Assembly: GCA_028753945.1 (NCBI GenBank)
Contig: JAPNXP010000014.1
Location: 2,418,001-2,482,000 of the forward strand
Length of the DNA stretch: 64,000 nucleotides
From: Hexactinellida sp. DTS-2022
Taxonomy: Eukaryota; Porifera; Hexactinellida
Direction: 5' to 3'
In this document: one piece after another, positions 59,559 to 64,000 of the stretch
Layout: each line of letters opens with the position of its first letter
How positions within the stretch are numbered: position 1 is the stretch's first letter
Made by a program: the position numbers and the translations under genes
The notes under the pieces: model-generated
Seen by the model: the letters and a program-made list of their open reading frames with translations, nothing else
What the model was told of the DNA's origin: nothing
The model's database searches: none

Positions 59559-60087
59559 GCATTCTAAACAAAGACCTTCCACTAATGAAGTAATGGATCT
59601 ACATGAAAATGCTTCTGATGGAGCAATTAGTGAAACATATTCTTCCTCATCGGAATTTTCACCTAAGTGTAGAGAAATATCTTCTTCCTTTAATACTAAC
59701 AGATACAATTTTCGTAGAGAATCTCGAGAAGTATCAAACCGAAAACCATTGGGTTCTAAAATATTTATTTTTGCTGGGATGGGTTCTGGGTCTGATCAAC
59801 AGCTTAACACTATTCCTGGTAAAAAAAGAAAAACTGCTCCCGACAACGTTGTTCCTGAACTTTCTCTGTCGAATTCATCTAATCTTAAAACTTCTGCCCT
59901 TTCATCCAATGATATATTCTCTTTTAATAATGCTAGAGACTATCATAACAAAGATACTTTGTTAACTGAATGTGAAAGTTCTACTTCAAATCAGCAAAAT
60001 CTCGCTCCAAAATGTCTGTCGTCTTATCAAAAGATTGGCGATGTGTATGACTTAGAAACAGAACAAATTTCAGGTTGTTTATTTTAA
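59559..60087 (+). CDS. Coiled-coil host gene, probable terminal exon
   Basis: The exon follows the acceptor TTCTACTAG. Its first base completes the Lys codon begun at 35346-35347, and the frame runs HSKQRPSTNEVMDLHENASD to a TAA at 60085-60087. The roughly 175 residues are Ser/Asn-rich and low in hydrophobics, with a basic patch NRKPLGSK and a likely nuclear-localisation-type stretch PGKKRKTAP, so this is a disordered tail. Three exons together give 1,014 bases, exactly 338 codons including the stop. A weak donor at TTTCAG|GTTGTT (60073) leaves open that splicing continues. Function unknown; a nuclear or cytoskeletal coiled-coil protein is plausible. Confidence 0.68.
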
Positions 60088-61322
60088 TCCAAAGTTTATA
60101 TGCGTATTGAAGCACAATTATTACTATTAAGATATACCATGTCAATTCAGCCACAAGTAAATAATACTTTTCTCTATTTTTTAATTTATACATCGCTTTG
60201 TTTAATAATGGCCTATAATTTATGGCCAAGTTCCTTCAGGAAGACAATTATATTAGGAAATTTGGAACGTTGGATTCAGTTGGTCAAGCTACTTTCCACA
60301 TACACGATTAGTTTATCTATTGTGCTTTGTTAAAAATTGATAATTTTAATTAAAATTCGCCCCATCACAATAAATCCTGATTTTTTTATTATTAATTAGT
60401 GCTGATTTTTTGATTTTTTGATTAATTTACCATATATGATCTACATGACAGTTAAGTAAGTTTTGAACAAGTTGATAAAAATCATGAGTTTTTGTTTAAA
60501 TCGTATTTTTGTTATTTAAATATATTTTTGTCTTATTCAATTCTTGCAATTTTTTTGAAATTCAGTTATTTTACATATATTAGTAGCAATCTTGTTTCCT
60601 TCTTCTTATAGCAAGTTATTTATACTATGAAGCAATAGTAAATAATAACAGCATTTAGGAATTAGTTCCCAGCTGCAAAAGGTTAACATAAATACTATAA
60701 GGATCCTCTAATCTGGAATTTTGAGGCAAATTCGAAATCACTTATGTGGAAACGTGTACATAAATAACTGGAGGAAGTGGTATTATTATTGAAGCAGTAT
60801 GAAATTTTTATAATGAACTAAATCAACTCATCAAATGATCTGTGACCGTTCACTGGTCTTAAAGCAGTGCTGAGTGTGGAGAAATACTCTACGCTAAACC
60901 TTTTTCTAGCTGCGACACATCTGAATTAATACCTCTTCAGTATTCAGCTAAGGAATATTGAGGAATCCTCTTGCAATTTTAGTACCAGGGTCATTATTGG
61001 GAGCTACTGTCCAGGGATTGTCGTTCCCTGGATTGTTTATCTGGAAGTCAGTATCCGCAATAGCCACTGGACAATAATTGTTCATTATTTCCTTAATAGC
61101 AATCTGATCAAAGTTGAGCTCCTCAGGACAAATGAAGTACTATATCTAGTTTTATAAAATTTCCATAAAATTTGTTTTCTCCTGAATTTTACGGAAAGAT
61201 TACATATTTCAAATTATGCTTAGAAGCCTTGTTTGAAATTGCCAAAGTTTTTGTGCTACTTAATTAGACTGTCATGAGGGAAAATAACAAGCGCACAGTA
61301 ACAACTCTACATTATATATATC
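60088..61322. other. Downstream sequence, no gene recognised
   Basis: Probably the 3' untranslated and downstream region of the coiled-coil gene. 60380-60560 has degenerate GATTTTTTGATT words like the interior of the MITE at 3914. No other feature. Confidence 0.4.
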
Positions 61323-61516
61323 AGGGGGTTTTTTAAGGTTGAGACCTTGATGTAACTCAGCGGGCCTTGGTGTAACTCAACACTGCAGCGTCCGCGGCCG
61401 ACCCATAATCGTGGTGTAACTCAACACTGCAGAGGCCCAGGCCGACCCGAATCGAGGTGTAACTCCAAAAAGTCTTGGTGCAAAATTTACACCAAAATCG
61501 GCCTTAAAAAAACCCT
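61323..61516. repeat. 190-bp dispersed repeat with CAACACTGCAG block, copy 2
   Basis: Near-identical to 14808-15000 in the same orientation, with the same duplicated GGTGTAACTCAACACTGCAG and the ends GGTTTTTTAAGG and CCTTAAAAAAACC. Confidence 0.72.
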
Positions 61517-62288
61517 AATATTTATGGTTTATCAAAAAAAAAAAAACTAGGTATATACATATAATAATTTTTCCATTTAAAATTTCCAACGTTTAGCTGC
61601 ATGTATTTCCCGTCAAACGTCATACAACGTTTGGATATAGTACTATATTCCATGATCCAACGATACTAAAGTTTATCAAACTATTTCAATTTTATTTAAA
61701 AGTGAACTATTTCCCGTTGATGAGTTTCAAACTACTTACCTTTTTATACGAATTCAACTTTTATTTTCAATCAAGTCAAATTATTTCCCTTTTTTCCCGC
61801 ATTATATGTTCAGCTCGAGGAGGCCTGTTGTGTGGTATTTTGAGACGCCTATATGATACACTCTATACACCATGGATGTGCTATTACAAATTAGACTGTG
61901 GTATTTTGAGACGCTGTCGTATTCTGAGTCGCAACTATACAAGGCAAATTTTATCCACTCTAACTATAAGTTTACTGAACATTTAATTTTATACTTAATT
62001 ATTTATTAATTAATTAAATTGTGAATTTGAGACTTAGTATAACTAGTGAAATCTGGATTTGCTTTTCCAATCTACTGTGGTATTTCGAGGCGCTGGTAGT
62101 GAAAAGAATTTTCCACTTTACAGATTAATTGTAATCCACTTGCTTTATTAAAAGAAGGTGTTTATTAATTAATACGTAGTAGCAACTCAACTTTATTTCA
62201 TTAATTGACACAACAAACATCTAAATAATAAAGTATACAACTTATTCTAGTTTCCAATGATATCCCTACACTTCTCGGAACCCTCCAG
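61517..62288. repeat. AT-rich stretch with GTGGTATTTTGAGACGC motif copies
   Basis: TGTGGTATTTTGAGACGC occurs at about 61832 and 61897, TGTGGTATTTCGAGGCGC at about 62075, and a weaker TGTCGTATTCTGAGTCGC at about 61915, all in one orientation. No gene accompanies them. They may be ends of short elements or spaced protein-binding sites. Confidence 0.45.
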
Positions 62289-62396
62289 CTAAGTCTCCAT
62301 GTTTCGCAGTTTTCTACTTTTCTCCCTAATTTTTCTTTTCAAAGCATTTCTCTCATCCTGCCATACTCTTCTCTCATTCTCCAGGGATCCTCTGCT
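62289..62396 (-). CDS. Small coiled-coil terminal exon, paralogue 1
   Basis: On the minus strand, after the acceptor AAATTAAG, 35 codons read SRGSLENERRVWQDERNALK RKIREKSRKL and end at TAG (62289-62291). The peptide is very rich in R, E and K and resembles the C-terminal half of the frame at 63046-63273 (shared W..E...LK.KIR.....L). It may be the last exon of an unrecognised gene or the tail of a transposon-encoded DNA-binding protein. Confidence 0.4.
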   Translation of the reverse strand, partial: SRGSLENERRVWQDERNALKRKIREKSRKLRNMET

Positions 62397-63045
62397 CTTA
62401 ATTTAAAGAATCAATTAGTTAAAATTGTTCGACTGCATCTTGGCAGCTCGATCTGCTCTTCGGCTGATTCTGAATTTCTTCTGTCAACGTCTCTTGCACA
62501 TAAATCATTGAAACCATCCTAATTCAATAATTCCTAAACTGTAACCTATTTATAGTTTCTAAGTTTCTACATCTTTGATCAAATAGAAAGACTCACGAAG
62601 TAATCACGAATATCATGTGCATTGATCATTAAATTTGATGTAATTCGAACTAATAGCTTATATTCTTGAATCAAATTCCGGAATTAAATGGAATATGCGT
62701 TAGTTATTTATCACTTCCGATTACAAGAATGAGGAACTGGTTCCCAAAACGATTACTAAATTCGATATCTTGCAAATCTTAATTTTTTTCTATCTAAAGC
62801 ATTTTATGGCTAAATATCATATTTATAATTCTTATAATTGAAAGATTTTACTCTCTGATCCACTTTCCTTAAAAAAGACAGGATCTAGTCAAGCTATATG
62901 CATTTTCCCTTATAGATTAATTAATTAAAAAATACCATTAATTAAAATACTAGTAAAGCACAACTTTATTTAATCTTATGAATTAACAAAAAACACATTA
63001 CAAACTAAAATCTAATACTCTGCTTCTAATTAAATAATTCTACAC

Positions 63046-63273
63046 TTAATCTGAATCTATATCCCCCATTCGTATTATCGTTTGTTTTAATTTTCTGATT
63101 TTTTTTTTCAAATGCTTTTTTTCGATTTCCCATTCCGCCCTTTTCATATCTAGATACGCTTTATGCTCATCAATCATTTTGCATGTCTCTTCCATCATGC
63201 TCATTTTTTTTTCTTCGTATTCTTTTTACATCTGTTCAATGAATTCAATATAGTATCTTTCTGAAGAATCCAT
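63046..63273 (-). pseudogene. Small coiled-coil frame, paralogue 2, with one in-frame stop
   Basis: ATG at 63271-63273 gives MDSSERYYIEFIEQM, then a TAA, then KEYEEKKMSMMEETCKMIDE and YLDMKRAEWEIEKKHLKKKI to a TAA at 63046-63048. The acceptor-like TAATTACAG lies just upstream. The acidic-basic coiled-coil pattern and the end match 62289-62396. The internal TAA suggests a decayed copy unless it is a sequencing error. Upstream exons would lie to the right, outside or near the window edge. Confidence 0.42.
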
Positions 63274-63366
63274 TATAGCTGTAATTACTTTTGCATATTT
63301 CATGTGGTATTTATAGTTGTAAGTTGTAAATCATTGTAGCACAAAACTGAGTCATGAAACATTAAA

Positions 63367-63545
63367 AACGTAATTTGGGCCAAGTGCACACATTGTGGAA
63401 GCTTATAAAACTTGTGTAATTTGGGCCATGTGCACACATTCTGGAAGTTTATGAAACTTGTGTAATTTGGGCCATGTGCACACATTCTGGAAGTTTATGA
63501 AACTTGTGTAATTTGGGCCAAGTGCACACATTGTGGAAGCTTAAA
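63367..63545. repeat. 46-bp minisatellite, about four copies
   Basis: Unit GTGTAATTTGGGCCATGTGC followed by ACACATTCTGGAAGTTTATG AAACTT. The two middle copies are identical; the outer copies share the variants CCAAGTG and ATTGTGGAAGCTTA with each other. The overlapping 61-codon minus-strand frame is a repeat translation. Confidence 0.85.
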
Positions 63546-64000
63546 ATGCTTCCTAAGTAACACGATATCTAATTTATCTAACTACTAGTTTATTATCTTA
63601 TTTCTCCACTTTGTTTGGCTACAATACATACCTTATTACTCCCTGATTATATTTTTGATTATAATAATTCTGTCTAACTAAAAGCAATTTATATTAAAAA
63701 TTTACTTTTATCACCCTGTTATTAATATTAGCCACTATTATGCATTGATATCTTTTATTAATAAATTTAATGGGAAATATCAGAGTAACAGTTTCAGAAA
63801 GATGTAATAAATATACCACATAACTAACGTGTAAAGGATATAAACTAATCCATCAAAATACACAAATTCAGGACGGGAACTACTTGTTCTGGCTTGTACA
63901 ATGTTCAGGCTCGATTCTTCTCGCAGAGTAATAAGATAAAATGTCTTGATAACTGCCTGTTAGTAAGCTATATGGAAAGATAATTGATTATGCTGTGAAG
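63546..64000. other. Right edge, no feature recognised
   Basis: AT-rich; no supported gene or repeat. Confidence 0.35.

Noticed and set aside
59603-59965. 120-codon frame overlapping the last exon of the coiled-coil gene
   Set aside because: It is in another frame of the exon whose splice phase and start are consistent; it has no acceptor-compatible continuation.
1-64000. tRNA, rRNA, snRNA genes, CpG-island promoters
   Set aside because: No cloverleaf, conserved rRNA segment or snRNA motif was recognised by eye; weak matches were not reported.

Overview
This is a eukaryotic window, most likely from an invertebrate animal. It is strongly AT-rich, has canonical GT...AG introns, carries very few host exons, and is dense in old and young DNA transposons of animal type (hAT, pogo/Tigger, Tc1/mariner-like, Transib/RAG1-like, Ginger1 and probable Helitron relics). 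I saw no bacterial operons, rRNA, tRNA or CRISPR array. The species cannot be fixed from the sequence.

Host content: the best host gene is a + strand coiled-coil gene whose last three recognisable exons lie at 13724-13998, 35138-35347 and 59559-60087. Splice phases match exactly across introns of about 21 and 24 kb, and the joined frame ends in a stop after 337 residues. Much of the rest of the window from 14 to 59 kb is therefore transposon debris inside two introns of this gene. At the right edge two small minus-strand coiled-coil exons (62289-62396, 63046-63273) resemble each other.

Transposon layout: 1-1157 is the 3' part of a hAT transposase. 1367-3210 and 16133-19018 (minus) are two copies of a Transib/RAG1-superfamily transposase. 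23700-26448 is a complete but broken hAT element with a perfect 8-bp target duplication. 27360-29130 is an unidentified element. 36325-37010 is a decayed OTU-protease fragment. 37515-43081 is a Ginger1-type element (integrase plus OTU protease, 135-bp inverted termini). 43954-46786 is a pogo/Tigger element that also carries a divergent HIRAN-domain reading frame. Among these lie at least fifteen short non-autonomous hAT elements, most with exact 8-bp target duplications, several nested in one another, plus Tigger and mariner-like MITEs.

Most unusual points: (1) a family of four long fold-back elements (6165-7244, 29807-30495, 32275-33272, 47716-48681), each flanked by an exact 7-bp target duplication; (2) the second Transib/RAG1-like copy, whose frame is interrupted by three separate hAT MITEs that can each be subtracted to recover the frame; (3) the Tigger element with a HIRAN-domain passenger frame; (4) hAT MITEs whose interiors consist of amplified copies of their own subterminal motif.
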